From Orychophragmus violaceus (taxonomy: Eukaryota > Streptophyta > Magnoliopsida > Brassicales > Brassicaceae), in contig CM058239.1 of NCBI GenBank assembly GCA_030180135.1, forward strand, positions 58,607,246-58,671,245: a stretch of DNA of 64,000 bases, given 5' to 3'. Numbering within the stretch: the stretch's first letter is position 1; every line of letters begins with the position of its first letter. The notes beneath the pieces are model-generated. The model saw only the letters and a list, made by a program, of their open reading frames with translations. It ran no database searches and was not told where the DNA came from. Position numbers and translations under genes: made by a program. This document shows positions 52,181 through 62,733 of this stretch, in pieces.

Positions 52181-53446
52181 ATGCTGAGATCTGAGACGTT
52201 CAATGGGTTCCGCACCATGGAACCTGTTATTTTGATTCGCGGTGAAAACGGCGTTCTACGAGACCAAGAGGGTCACATATGCAACGCAAAAGGTCAGAAA
52301 ATAGATGGGGAAGGAAATCCCATCTTACCAGATTACCATGTATTGGTTGGGCAAGTAGTTGAGATGCAGAGTAAGATAGATGACATCCACGACATCTTAT
52401 TTAGGGAGAGACAGTTCCGAGCAGAGGCAAAAACTGATAAATTTGCAGAGGTACATTATATGGCTGGAGCCGACTCTTATGGACATACATTGGGACATCA
52501 GCACAGACAAGATTCTAGGCATGCTCAAGGATTAAGAGACCAGAACTGTACTTCCTATCTAGCACCTCCTACACAAAGGAGCAGACTAGAGATGATGATA
52601 GAACAATCAATTGAAAAGCAACAGCAGAACACAGCTTCTTTCAGCTCGAAGCTGGAGAACCTGTACACTAATCTGAATGAGAAATTTGAATCCTTGAGCA
52701 CTCGCATGAAGCAACTGGACATACAGATGGATCATGGATCATGTCTAGCAGTTAAGGCTGTTGAATTTGTGGAAGACAGTGGGGAATTTGATGTTGAATT
52801 GCCTGAGTTTGAAAGCTTCAATGCACCCGACTCAACAGAGATTGACATGGATCTCTTGACTTGGATAGTTCAGATCGAAGTGGGACCAAGCCAAGAAGAG
52901 AAATTTGAGTCTGAGATGGCTGGAATGGATCAAGAAGCGGATAAACCCGAGACCATAGTTGAAACACGAGCTGAGATGACAGCATCGATCGATGCTCCAC
53001 ACGCACCGATCGTTGCACCCCGAAAGGAACCAGTTTCACTCATATCTCAAGGACCTGCTAAAGAAAGAACCTATAAACCTCCATTACCATTCCCGAAAGC
53101 TCCCGTTACGTCTAAAGATATGGTTCAGTGCACAGTAGTGGTTGACAAGAAGATGGTGGTTCCACAAGAGCCTATTCTAGCATCTTCAAGGCCTAAAACT
53201 ACACATAAACAAAAAGCTCCGAACATCAAAACTTTGCCAAAGGTAAAACATAAATCCTCTAAGTTTAAACCTTCTGACTCCACTATTTTGAATGCAGGAA
53301 AGAGCGTTAAAACACCCAAGTGTCAATCTCACCCTACATTCATCCCGACGTTCCTTGGACGACATCATGCTGCTACTGCTTACACACCACCATGGATGAT
53401 AAGACATTCACAGAGACACTCAAAGTCTCTGTTGAAACCTCCATGA
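52181..53446 (+). CDS. E5 compact Gag-like protein
   Basis: An intact frame of 421 residues from ATG 52181 (MLRSETFNGF). It keeps the N-terminal linker (VILIRGENGVLRDQEG...IDGEGNPI, equivalent to the RDRDNNPYNA region of E2-E4), the coiled-coil (SSKLENLYTNLNEKFESLSTRMKQLD) and the C-terminal tail (FIPTFLGRHHAATAYTPPWM). It has lost the whole Retrotrans_gag core and the protease. A Lys/Pro-rich stretch lies at about residues 290-390. A CGATCG pair is in frame at 52983-53019. Without the capsid domain it may be an accessory or interfering Gag; the function is unknown. An acceptor-like GATTCGCAG precedes it. Confidence 0.75.
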   Translation: MLRSETFNGFRTMEPVILIRGENGVLRDQEGHICNAKGQKIDGEGNPILPDYHVLVGQVVEMQSKIDDIHDILFRERQFRAEAKTDKFAEVHYMAGADSYGHTLGHQHRQDSRHAQGLRDQNCTSYLAPPTQRSRLEMMIEQSIEKQQQNTASFSSKLENLYTNLNEKFESLSTRMKQLDIQMDHGSCLAVKAVEFVEDSGEFDVELPEFESFNAPDSTEIDMDLLTWIVQIEVGPSQEEKFESEMAGMDQEADKPETIVETRAEMTASIDAPHAPIVAPRKEPVSLISQGPAKERTYKPPLPFPKAPVTSKDMVQCTVVVDKKMVVPQEPILASSRPKTTHKQKAPNIKTLPKVKHKSSKFKPSDSTILNAGKSVKTPKCQSHPTFIPTFLGRHHAATAYTPPWMIRHSQRHSKSLLKPP

Positions 53447-53463
53447 GTCTGACCTCTTTCCAA

Positions 53464-53511
53464 AAGTCAAGCTAATGACTTAAAACAAGCGCTGAGTGGG
53501 AGGCAACCCAC
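53464..53511 (+). other. Double hairpin after the E5 gag-like stop
   Basis: AAGTCA-AGCTAA-TGACTT (53464-53481) and GTGGG-AGGCAA-CCCAC (53496-53511). The outer pairs of the first stem are A-T where E2-E4 have G-C, a compensatory change on both strands. Confidence 0.65.
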
Positions 53512-54237
53512 TGTTAGGTTTAAATTATTTTTCTTTCTCATTTTTTGTGTTTTTCTTAGGATTTCACATTTTTGGTTGTTTTTGTTAGTTATTAGATACA
53601 GAACACAAGTCTGGAGATGTGTGACGATCGTTGCTCTCATGTGCAACGGTCGTTGCAATTTGTTTAAATCGAAAATTAAGGTACGTAGAGCTAAACCGGA
53701 ATCAATCTGGTTCAACCAGCATCGATCGTTGCCCCTAAAGCAACGATCGTTGCACCCACGACCAGGTAAGTCACCTTAAACCCTATTTTCTCTTCTTCTT
53801 CCCCATTTCTGTTGGTCGACACACCGAGAACCTCCACCCAAAATCTACATTTCTTTGCCAAATTTCTTGTTTCTAAGCACTATTTTACTTATTTTTACGC
53901 TCCCAATCCATTTCCCCAACCCATATCTCAAGAAATCAAGGTAATGTTCTTCAATTTTTGAATTTTCGGATTGGATTTTTAGGGTTTTAGGGTTGTTGAT
54001 TTTTGGACCAAAAACTGATGATGCATGCGTAATTAGGACGATTTAGGGTGATGGATGATGATTCTGAACTTATTTGAGACAATGTGGCTTGGATTTGACT
54101 GATTTTTGATGATTTGTTGCGGCAAAATCGCAATCGCCTTGCAACGATCGATGCCTTAGATGCAACGGTCGATGCTTCGCGATTTCACAGTGAAATTTCG
54201 CCGAGACTTGATAAATGTTTGAACTTTGTTTTTGCAG
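53512..54237 (+). other. E5 region before ORF-1, with candidate intron 53766-54237
   Basis: Palindrome clusters at 53622-53758 and 54138-54176. Donor-like CAG|GTAAGT is at 53766 and acceptor-like TTTTTGCAG ends at 54237 before the ORF-1 ATG. A second donor-like AAG|GTAATG is near 53940. No coding sequence is recognised. Confidence 0.55.
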
Positions 54238-55764
54238 ATGGCGTCTCAAAGGCAACCCCGCAAGAAGCGAGCCACAGCTTCCACAGCGACAAGACACTAC
54301 ACCCCACCGCCTCAATGGTTTAACAGGGAATCAGAGTCACCCGCACCATACAACAGATATGGGCCACCAATTGCTTTACCTTGGCCCAGGGAGGACGCCA
54401 CACCATTTCAGACGACCAGACAGTGGCCGGAGGACCTCATACGTTTCTTAAAGTCCGCTGAGTTCACAGAGCGGCCATTGCTCTCTTCATGAGACGAGTA
54501 TGACTCGCTTCTCTACAGTGGTTGGTGTGGGATGATCATCAAGCCGACCAAGTTCGCGGACTACTCCACCTGCAGGATTCTGGGGATCGATGAGCAGGTA
54601 CTAGCTGTGTGCAGAGGCATTGGTCTAGGGACAATGCCGATGCGACACTATGACCTCTATCCTGAGCTGGTCAGGCAGCTATTGGCCACTTGCATAGTGG
54701 TTTACTCGGATCCCGACCACAGGAGCGCTACAGTGGGTGCTTTCACCTTCATGAGTTGGGGAGTCAGGTATCAGATTCCTCTACTTGATCTCTGCAGGAT
54801 CTACGGGTTCAGTACTGCGCCGAGGCGCATAGCCATGCCACTCGAGTGGGATCCGGTGGAGGCTCGCACATTCTGGGAGAGTATTGGCAGCGGTCGATAC
54901 AACTCTAGGACCACACCAGTAGTGCAGATGAGACATCCGGTGCTGCGATATGTCTCGCGTATCTTGTGCTGGAGCTTGCTTTGCAAGTTTGAGGCCAACA
55001 AGATGCGCAAACTTGAGATGGAGGTGCTGTTTATGGGGCTGAGAGATCAGTTTAGAGGTTCTGGCGTGAGAGATCCGACTGCGGGTCTCAACTTGGGAGC
55101 TATTTTCGCACAGCATTTGGTTGATTTGCAGCTGAAGCCGTTTGATGGAGCTGGTACAGAGACGGTAGGGAGTTTACTTACTCCCATTTTTGAGTATTGT
55201 GGGATTCCTCTTCATGGCACAGAGCGTGATACGGCTCGAGAGTTCCTGGATCTCAGCCATCTGCAGAGCGCTACCTGGCTCAAGGAGGGGCGCATTTGGG
55301 TTTACACTGATCCGACCACTGGGAGGACTGGTATCGAGCTTCCCGCTGCCAGATGGACACAGATTGACACATTAGAGGCACTGAGATTTCAGCCTCCTGA
55401 GTCTGCGCAGCGTGGGATTCCGACCATGGCTCATCCGCTGGGAGAGCCTTCCTCACGAGCTTCGACATCTTCTGCCCCTGCTCCTGCGCCCGCGCCTGCC
55501 CCAGTCGACATTGTGGGTCCCTTTCCAGAGCCTGCGATGCCTTACGGTGCATATTCTGAGGCAGAGTGGAGAGAGAGATCCGATGGTATGTTTCGAGTTC
55601 TTTGGAACTTCATGCGTACTTGCAGCTGCAGGAGGCCACCACAGTTCCATCAGCCCGTACCTGACCGACGTTGTCGACAGCGATCTCCGACTGATACCGA
55701 TCCCGCACCCGAGACAGCCGATGACGATGCACTGTATGGTGGGATAGACGATGAGAGCGAGTGA
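54238..55764 (+). pseudogene. E5 Athila ORF-1 family (env-position) gene
   Basis: 508 codons in one frame with a single TGA at 54490-54492 (TGG in E4). It shares the whole conserved region of the E4 protein (GWCGMIIKPTKFADY, YDLYPELVRQLLATC, FTFMSWGVRYQIPLLDLCRIYGF, RHPVLRYVSRILCWSLL). The basic start (RQPRKKR), an Ala-Pro repeat (APAPAPAPV) and a Cys-rich CSCRRP tail are also kept. No membrane segment is visible. The two copies break at different sites, so the stops arose independently. Confidence 0.82.
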
Positions 55765-57087
55765 GAGTAGTCTCCATACTTTCGGTTCTGTATTCTGACT
55801 TTTTCTTTTCTTTTGCACTTTTCTTCTTTTGATTTTTAGGATTCTACTTTGTTTGGATGATGTGTACTTTATTCGATACATCTTTTGCTTCGGTTTTACT
55901 CTGTCTCTAGTGTTTTCAGCCTGCAGGGATCAAAATTGACAAAAACAGACGGATTAACCTGCTAACTTGCTGACTGTTCGTGAAAGCGCAGTGCGTCGAT
56001 CGACACACCATTGTGTCGATCGTTACAATACGAAAGAATCGCGAAGCAACGGTCGGTGCACTTAGTGCAACAATCGATGCTTGTGCGACAGAGGTAAAAC
56101 CCGACAGAACTAAAACATCCATTAACAATCTTTCTTTCTTTTTACCGATCCTTCGCTGGACACTACTGGGGACAGTGTGTCTTAAGTGTGGGGGAGGTGT
56201 TACTGACTTTTGTTTTCTGTTTTCTTAAGAGTCAGTCCGTTTTTCAAAATTTTTTGTTTTATTGAGTCAAAATTGTTTAAGTAAGAAACTATGATTTTCT
56301 GAGAAGATTTACAAGACTTGCAGGAACTTAAGTAACCATTGGGATGAAGTTGCAGGATCTATCTATGACTATTAGAAAACCCCATCACAGATCAACCTAC
56401 TGGGAACACCCACATCACTTCAGGTATCAGAGGATCTTTTTACTGACTTCAACCTTAATACTGACTTAGATTTCTCACCTAAGGGCTTGGTATACTTTGT
56501 GTCGGATTCCCTTGTTAGTTCTGACACAGCCTGTAAACCTGTCCTATTTAGTTCCCTTCTCCCCTTCTGTAAAGTAAAAAAAAAAAAAAAAAAAACTGAG
56601 GATGAGTTAGTAACTCCGAAGTGGTCATGGGAATAGTAGCAAACACTATTATCTCTCATGTGATCCATGGAATGTGTCCAAAGTACACCCCATAACGGGA
56701 AGAACACTGATAAAAAAAATAAAATGATACCCAGTGGGAAAAAATCAGTTGTTAAAGAAGGGAAAGAGAAGAAAGGGACTAGAGAAAGATAGTATGGTGG
56801 TCTAGAGCTGATAAGGTAAGAATCCATGTGCCCTTTGATCGATACTCCTTAGGTGAGACCGCACTTAAATACTTGCAGAAGTCAGTAGGGAGAATTTGAA
56901 TGCTTGAATGTGATTGTGGAGTTTACCTAGGACAGTTTCTAAGTGTGGGGGAAGTACATTGTGGTCTTGATATCCTATGATTGATTCTTGCAGTGGTTTA
57001 CTAAGGGGAATCTGAGTATTGAAGCTTCTAGGATGAAATGAGTTTCTGAAGAGTTTTCAAACCTCTTTTCTACATTTAGTTCTTTGT
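55765..57087 (+). other. E5 3' noncoding region
   Basis: No gene. CGATCG palindrome cluster at 55990-56085, secondary polypurine copies at 56184-56197 and 56941-56954, and an A-run at 56577-56596. Confidence 0.75.
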
Positions 57088-57124
57088 CTTGCTTGAGGGC
57101 AAGCAAGAGCAAAGTGTGGGGGAG
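57088..57124 (+). other. E5 pre-PPT hairpin and polypurine tract
   Basis: CTTGCTTG-AGGG-CAAGCAAG (57088-57107) then AAGTGTGGGGGAG (57112-57124). The outermost pair is C-G where E2-E4 have T-A, a compensatory change. Confidence 0.8.
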
Positions 57125-57125
57125 T

Positions 57126-58312
57126 TGATATACCATGGATTTTAGGGCTTTTAACCATGGTATATGTGTTATTTATCGAGTCTTTTACTATGTTTTAGAG
57201 TCTTTTCAGGTGTTTATTAGGTACAAGCACATTTGGAGCATATTTGGTGATTTAGACACTTTCTGGAGCTAATTGGAGTATTTGGCCGAGAGATAAAGTT
57301 CACTGTTGATACTTCCGAGATGCAACGATCGTCACACTTATGGCGTCGATCGATGCACCAGCGAGATGGGCCAAACGACGGTTTAATGAAGGATAATGAA
57401 ACTGCAGTCCTGCCCAGAAGTTCCTGATATTTACAAAGAAGCCCCAAAACGTGTTTTAGGTTATAAATAGAGTTTTTAAGCCAATGTTTAGGTGACGCTT
57501 TGATACGCTTTACTTTAGTTCTATTTTTATTTCAGAAAGCCTGAGGGGCTGATCCGGATCTCGAAAGAGACTTGATTTTGAACTCCAGTTCTTATTTGAT
57601 TTTATGATATTTGGTTTTCTACTTATGATATCTTCTGTCTCGATGAACATGTCTGAGTAGATTACCTGTTAGGTTGAAGGATTCTCATTAGGGATTTCAG
57701 AGAATTATATTTTAATTAATCTGTAGAGATCCATATCTGCTAGTTCTTTATCTAAGTTGTTCTTAATGCCTAATCTGAAGTAGCTAATCAGAATTATGAT
57801 GTTAGGTTGATTAATGCAGCGGAAGTTGGTTAATTTAACTAGAAAGAATTTAGATAAGCAATTAAACTGTTCGCAAACGAAAGTTTGGTTCAGGTTAATT
57901 GTGAACATATCAAACTTGGAATTAATGCTAGTTTAATCTGTTAGTTCTCGCAAACGGAAGTTTGGTTTGCTGCACTTAGACTTAGAGAATTATCGCAAAG
58001 GAATTTGGTTAATTCTATATCAGTGTTTGAGTTCTAGAATAGTTATTGATTGGATCTAGATAGATTGATTGCTTGCGTTCCTGATTTCCTGAGAACTCCT
58101 GAAACCTAACGCTTCGCCTTCTTGCTCGCAAACTCACTTGATTTACTTTGCTATTTCGTTTACTGTTTTCACATCTGCTTCACTTAATTTAATCTGAACT
58201 GCTATTAATCTATTGTGTGACTGAGAGTCCTCGTGGGATTCGATACCTTATATACTACGATTGCATTAACTGTGCACTTGCAGTAGAATAGGGAAAACTA
58301 TACAACCTATCA
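57126..58312 (+). repeat. E5 3' LTR (1187 bp)
   Basis: Matches 50812-51998 with about four substitutions, followed by AGACT. Confidence 0.95.
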
Positions 58313-58944
58313 AGACTATCTGCGCGCTGACGTACGGACGACCGTGATCAAAACGCGACAGTCGTAAGTCCACGCATCCGACCATGGACCATATGACGGG
58401 AATGCGCGGTCACACGCTCACGTCCGTGAGCCGAGTTGTGCTTGCGGTTCCTTAAGTGTGTAACGGAAATAAGCGACTTATGATTGGATACTTAGAACGG
58501 TTATAGGATTGCTTGTATAATAATAAATTCATGGCATCATATAGAAATGTGAATTGCTAGGTTGCATAAAATTGATATAATTGAATATGAAAATCTCATG
58601 AACATGTTTTGGCTTTCAGGTGATCATGATGATGATCAGACTTAGGCGCGGACAAGACTTGGGCGAGTGGTGATTAGTTTCATAGACATTGTTTAGGACC
58701 GAATACTTTAGCATAATGCAAACGAATTACATATGTATTTGGTACCTTTGCTTATTTAATAAAATGTCTATTTTTTCCTTATATGAAATGCCTTAGTCTA
58801 ATATGAATCGAAATGAATAAATAAATGAGATAGAATTGTTTAAGTATGAAAATAATGGGCTTGAGGTTCACAAACGAACCTCAAGTTGAAATGGTTAAGT
58901 AGTGGCAAACCTTACCGGCCCTATGGCCGGGATAGGCCTTGTCA
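58313..58944 (+). repeat. Y 5' LTR, part 2
   Basis: GC-rich then AT-rich sequence without a gene, ending CTTGTCA three bases before the PBS. It contains an inverted stretch GGTTCACAAA/TTTGTGAACC-like near 58866-58885. Confidence 0.65.
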
Positions 58945-58947
58945 AGT

Positions 58948-58959
58948 TGGTATCAGAGC
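58948..58959 (+). other. Y primer-binding site, initiator tRNA-Met
   Basis: TGGTATCAGAGC, as in E1, followed by GGAG. Confidence 0.92.
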
Positions 58960-59056
58960 GGAGTTATTTCCTAGGCTTGGGTTAAGGGCTACACCACTCG
59001 TCCGGGGTTAGATTGTCTGCATAGAAATGTTAGACTTGTTAGAAATTGAAGATTGA

Positions 59057-60529
59057 TTGAATATACATGGATTTATCTTGTTGAATCTTCAGGTTGGAAA
59101 AAGCAAGTCCAAGAGGACAAAAGACAAAGAAAAGGAAGCGTCTGCGACTGGCCACGGCCCGAGAGTCCAGACCACCATTGTCACGCCAGGGTTAACCGGT
59201 CCTGAGGTTAACCCAACGGCCACTGGCCCCATTACTTCACAGATTCCCGATGGGACTAGGGTTGAAGAACCGAACGTCCAAGCCGGGAACGATGAGCAGT
59301 TGGGTGAGTCGTCATCTCATGCGGCTCGAGATGAGACCGGCCAGGAGATGGATGACGCCACAGGTGGTGGTGGCGGTGAGCCTTTGACAGCAGTCCCGAA
59401 AATCGGCCAGATGTGGACTATGTTGAAGGAAGTGATGGGCCAGCTCACGGTACTAAACCAGAACCTTTCTGGTCAGAAACCGGCTAGGGGTGAGCCACGG
59501 ATCACAGTCCCTAAGACTACGGGTCCGAGTGATGAGGATGAGGACGTAGTGGTTGTAGAGTCACTGGCCCCTAAAAAGGTTCGAAAGGTGGACTACCTCA
59601 ACGTCCTTGGTCACATCACCAAGTTGGGCACAAAGCACTTCAAGGGAAGTGCTGACCCACTTGAGGCTGATGAATGGAAGTCACGGCTTGTCCGGAACTT
59701 CCGTTCTACCCGTTGCCCTGAAGATTACCGAAAGGACATAGCGATCCACTTCCTGGAAGGGGACGCTCACAACTGGTGGCGGTCGGTGGACAGGCGCACC
59801 AAGGGCCTCATCAACTCCTTTGGGGGTTTGAGGTAGAGTTCAACCGGAAGTACTTCCCGGCAGAGGCTTGGGATCGTATGGAAGGTCGATACTTGAGCTT
59901 GGTCCAGGGCCGCAGGTCGGTCCGTGAGTATGAGGCTGAGTTCGACCATCTCAGACGTTACGTGGGATGGGATGTTGAGGACAAGCCGGCTCAGGTGCGT
60001 CGCTTCCTTCGTGGCCTGCGAGTGGAGTTACGTACCCAGTGTTTCCGAGCTAGTCGAGAGGGCAGCTACGGTGGAAGCCAATATGGCTGAGGAGAACCGC
60101 ATTGGCTCAAAAGACAAAGTGTCCAGCTAACCCAGGAAGGACCTAAAGAGGAAGAGAGATCAGACGGCTGATGCTCCCTACTCTGACCGCGCCAGATGTG
60201 CCACATGTGGCAAGCGACACTTAGGGAAGTGTTGGAAAGCCAATGTTACATGCGCAAAGTGTGGCGGCAAAACCACGAGTCAGCAAGCTGTCCACAGAAC
60301 AAGGGGCGTGAAGAGGTGACCGAGAGATCAGTGACGTGCTACCACTGTAGCCAAGCTGGACACTACACCCGTGAGTGTCCTAAGCGCCAAGATGGTAAGC
60401 CAAAGGCGCCAGAAGTGAACATGGGTCAGGGAGACCGCGCGGCTAAGGCCAAGGGTCAAACTGTGAAACCTCGGGTTTACGAACTGGTGAAGGACTCAGG
60501 CGAGGCCGGCTCATACGATGCGATCACTG
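59057..60529 (+). pseudogene. gag: Y Gag
   Basis: A low-complexity Thr/Gly/Glu-rich N-terminus is followed by the Retrotrans_gag domain (GHITKLGTKHFKGSADPLEADEW, HFLEGDAHNWWRSVDR) and, after a shift near 59825, FNRKYFPAEAWDRMEGRYLSL and VREYEAEFDHLRRY. Further shifts near 60030 and 60160-60200 lead to Cys-rich CATCGKRHLGKC/CAKCGG stretches and the CCHC knuckle CYHCSQAGHYTREC at about 60340. The final frame runs on to the putative donor at 60529. At least three frameshifts make it non-functional. The likely start follows an acceptor-like ATCTTCAG near 59090. Confidence 0.87.
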
Positions 60530-60628
60530 GTACGTTACTGGAACCCTGACTTTTCTTCAATTATAAATGCATTGCATACATATTGGGGGAAAAAGCGGGA
60601 TGCGCTTATACATTTGGGAAATGTGTAG
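60530..60628 (+). other. Candidate 99-nt intron between gag and protease of Y
   Basis: Begins GTACGT, ends GTGTAG, and has an in-frame TGA at 60547-60549. Removing it joins ...DAITG to TVLIGG in phase 1, keeping frame. It has the same length, phase and position as 3787-3885 in E1, but its sequence is hardly similar. Confidence 0.62.
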
Positions 60629-62733
60629 GGACCGTTTTGATAGGCGGTGTAGAGACATTGACCTTGTTTGATTCCGGGGCTACGCATAGTTTTGTGAGTC
60701 CCGTGATGATTGGAAAAGGCTTGTTCCAAAGTGAACAAGTGGCCGGCTAAGGCATTGTGAATGCCGCCGGTGGGCAAGTAATGCCTATGCTAGGGTTAGT
60801 CCGATATGTGCCCGTTTCCATTGGAGGCGTGAGCATGCCGGCTGATCTAGTGGTGGTCCAACTCAAACATCACGAAGTGATCTTGGGTATGGACTGGCTC
60901 GGCCAAAACCGAGCCACCATTGAATGTCACCGAGGAAGGGAAAAATTTGAGAAACCTGAAGGCAAGGTTGTGTTCCAAGGAATACGGCCAACCTCGGGAA
61001 GCTTGGTCGTCTCTGCTATCCAAGCGGAGAAGATGTTGGCTAAGGGATGTGAAGCATACTTGGCTACCATCACGACCAAGGAAGTAGGGCCAGAGGCTAG
61101 GGTTGGGGAGATCCCAGTGGTTAAGGACTTTGAGGACGTTTTCAGACCATTAGAAGGCTTACCGCCTGACCGGTCCGATCCGTTCATCATAGAACTTGAA
61201 CCCGAAACTAAACCCTTATCCAAGGCGCCTTACAAAATGGCCCCAGCCGAGATGGCTGAGTTGAAGAAGCAACTAGAGGAGTTGCTGGACAAGGGCTTTA
61301 TTAGGCCGAGCAGTTCTCCTTGGGGAGCGCCTGTCTTATTCGTCAAGAAGAAAGACGGGAGCCTCCGCTTGTGAATAGACTACCGAGGCATCAACCGGGT
61401 AACTATCAAGAACAAGTGTCCATTGCCTCGGATAGATGAGTTGTTAGACCAACTCAAGGGTTCGACCGTGTTTTCTAAGATCGACCTCGCTTCGGGATAC
61501 CATCAAATCCCGATAGCACCAGAGGACGTGAGGAAGACTGCGTTCAGGACTCGGTATGGACACTACGATTTTGTAGTCATGCCATTTGGTCTAACAAATG
61601 CACCGGCCGCGTTCATGAAGATGATGAACGGTGTCTTTCGGGAATGGTTAGATAAGTTTGTTATCATATTCATTGATGACATTCTCATTTACTCCAAGAA
61701 CCCTCAAGAACATCGGGAACATCTTAGAATCGTGTTGGAGAATTTGCGGGAACAGAAGCTCTACGCCAAACTAAGTAAATGTAGTTTATGGCAAGAGCGG
61801 ATTGGCTTCCTAGGACACATAGTGTCGGCGGAAGGAGTGTTTGTTGATCCGGAAAAGATCCGGGCAATTGAAGAGTGGCCAAGACCGAGAAACGCGACGG
61901 AAGTCCCAAGTTTCCTTGGCCTGGCCGGTTACTATAGGCGTTTTGTCCAAGGGTTTGTAAGTATGGCCAAGGCCATGACGAAGCTAACCGGGAAAAACGT
62001 GAAGTTTGAGTGGAATGAGGCCGCAGAGAAGAGTTTTACGGAACTCAAGAAGATGTTGATTAAGGCGCCAGTCATGACCCAGCCCCAAGATGATGTGCCT
62101 TACGTGGTATATACGGATGCGTCAATCAATGGGTTGGGATGTGTGTTGATGCAAGAAGGGAAGGTGATTGCATATGCTTCAAGGCAATTAAGGAAACATG
62201 AGGGGAACTATCCCACTCATGATCTTGAGATGGCCGCGGTAGTCTTTCCACTTAAGATGTGGAGATCTTATCTCTATGGAGCGAAAGTGCAACTATTTAC
62301 GGACCATAAGAGCCTGAAGTATGTGTTCACTCAACCTGAGCTCAACCTTCATCAAAGGAGATGGATGGAACTAGTGGCCGATTACGATCTGGACATTACT
62401 TACCATCCAGGGAAGGCCAACCTCGTGGCCGATGCCCTAAGTAGGAAAAGGACCGAGGTAGCTATTGGAGGGGATGCAGAGATCTTGGTCGGAATGGTCC
62501 GTTCCTTGCGTCTCAATGCATTGGCCGTTAGAGAGGAGCCAGTTGACTTAGGGGCAGCGGACCAAGCAGACATTCTGACAAAGGTCTGGCTTGCTCTGAA
62601 GGATGATGAGGAGTTGGTGAAGGCCACTGAGAACAACCATACGGAATACCAAATCTCCAACAATGGGACGATTGTGGTAAATGGCCGAGTTTGTGTGCCA
62701 AACATATGGGAACTGAAGGAAGTCATCTTATGA
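60629..62733 (+). pseudogene. pol: Y protease, reverse transcriptase and RNase H
   Basis: A single frame with TAA 60748-60750 in the protease, TGA 61372-61374 (Cys of LCIDYRG) and TGA 62731-62733. Protease shows LFDSGATHSFVSPV and GMDWL. RT shows KAPYKMAPAEMAELKKQL, PSSSPWGAPVLFVKKKDG, YHQIPI, MPFGLTNAPAAFMKMMN and the catalytic FIDDILIYS. RNase H keeps its TDAS Asp (unlike E1), SRQLRKHEGNYPTHDLEMAAVVF and ADALSRK. The uninterrupted 61423-62733 part is the best-preserved RT-RNase H in the window. Confidence 0.92.

Larger units (their letters stand above)
50812..58312 (+). mobile_element. E5: young non-autonomous Athila-lineage element with compact gag and ORF-1
   Basis: Complete 7501-bp element with two 1187-bp LTRs (about 4 differences by eye), target duplication AGACT, tRNA-Asp type PBS, an intact shortened gag frame, ORF-1 with one stop, double hairpin, pre-PPT hairpin and three polypurine motifs. 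It is the youngest Athila-type insertion here. LTR starts read TGATATACCATGG, so it is a distinct subfamily from E2-E4. Confidence 0.95.
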
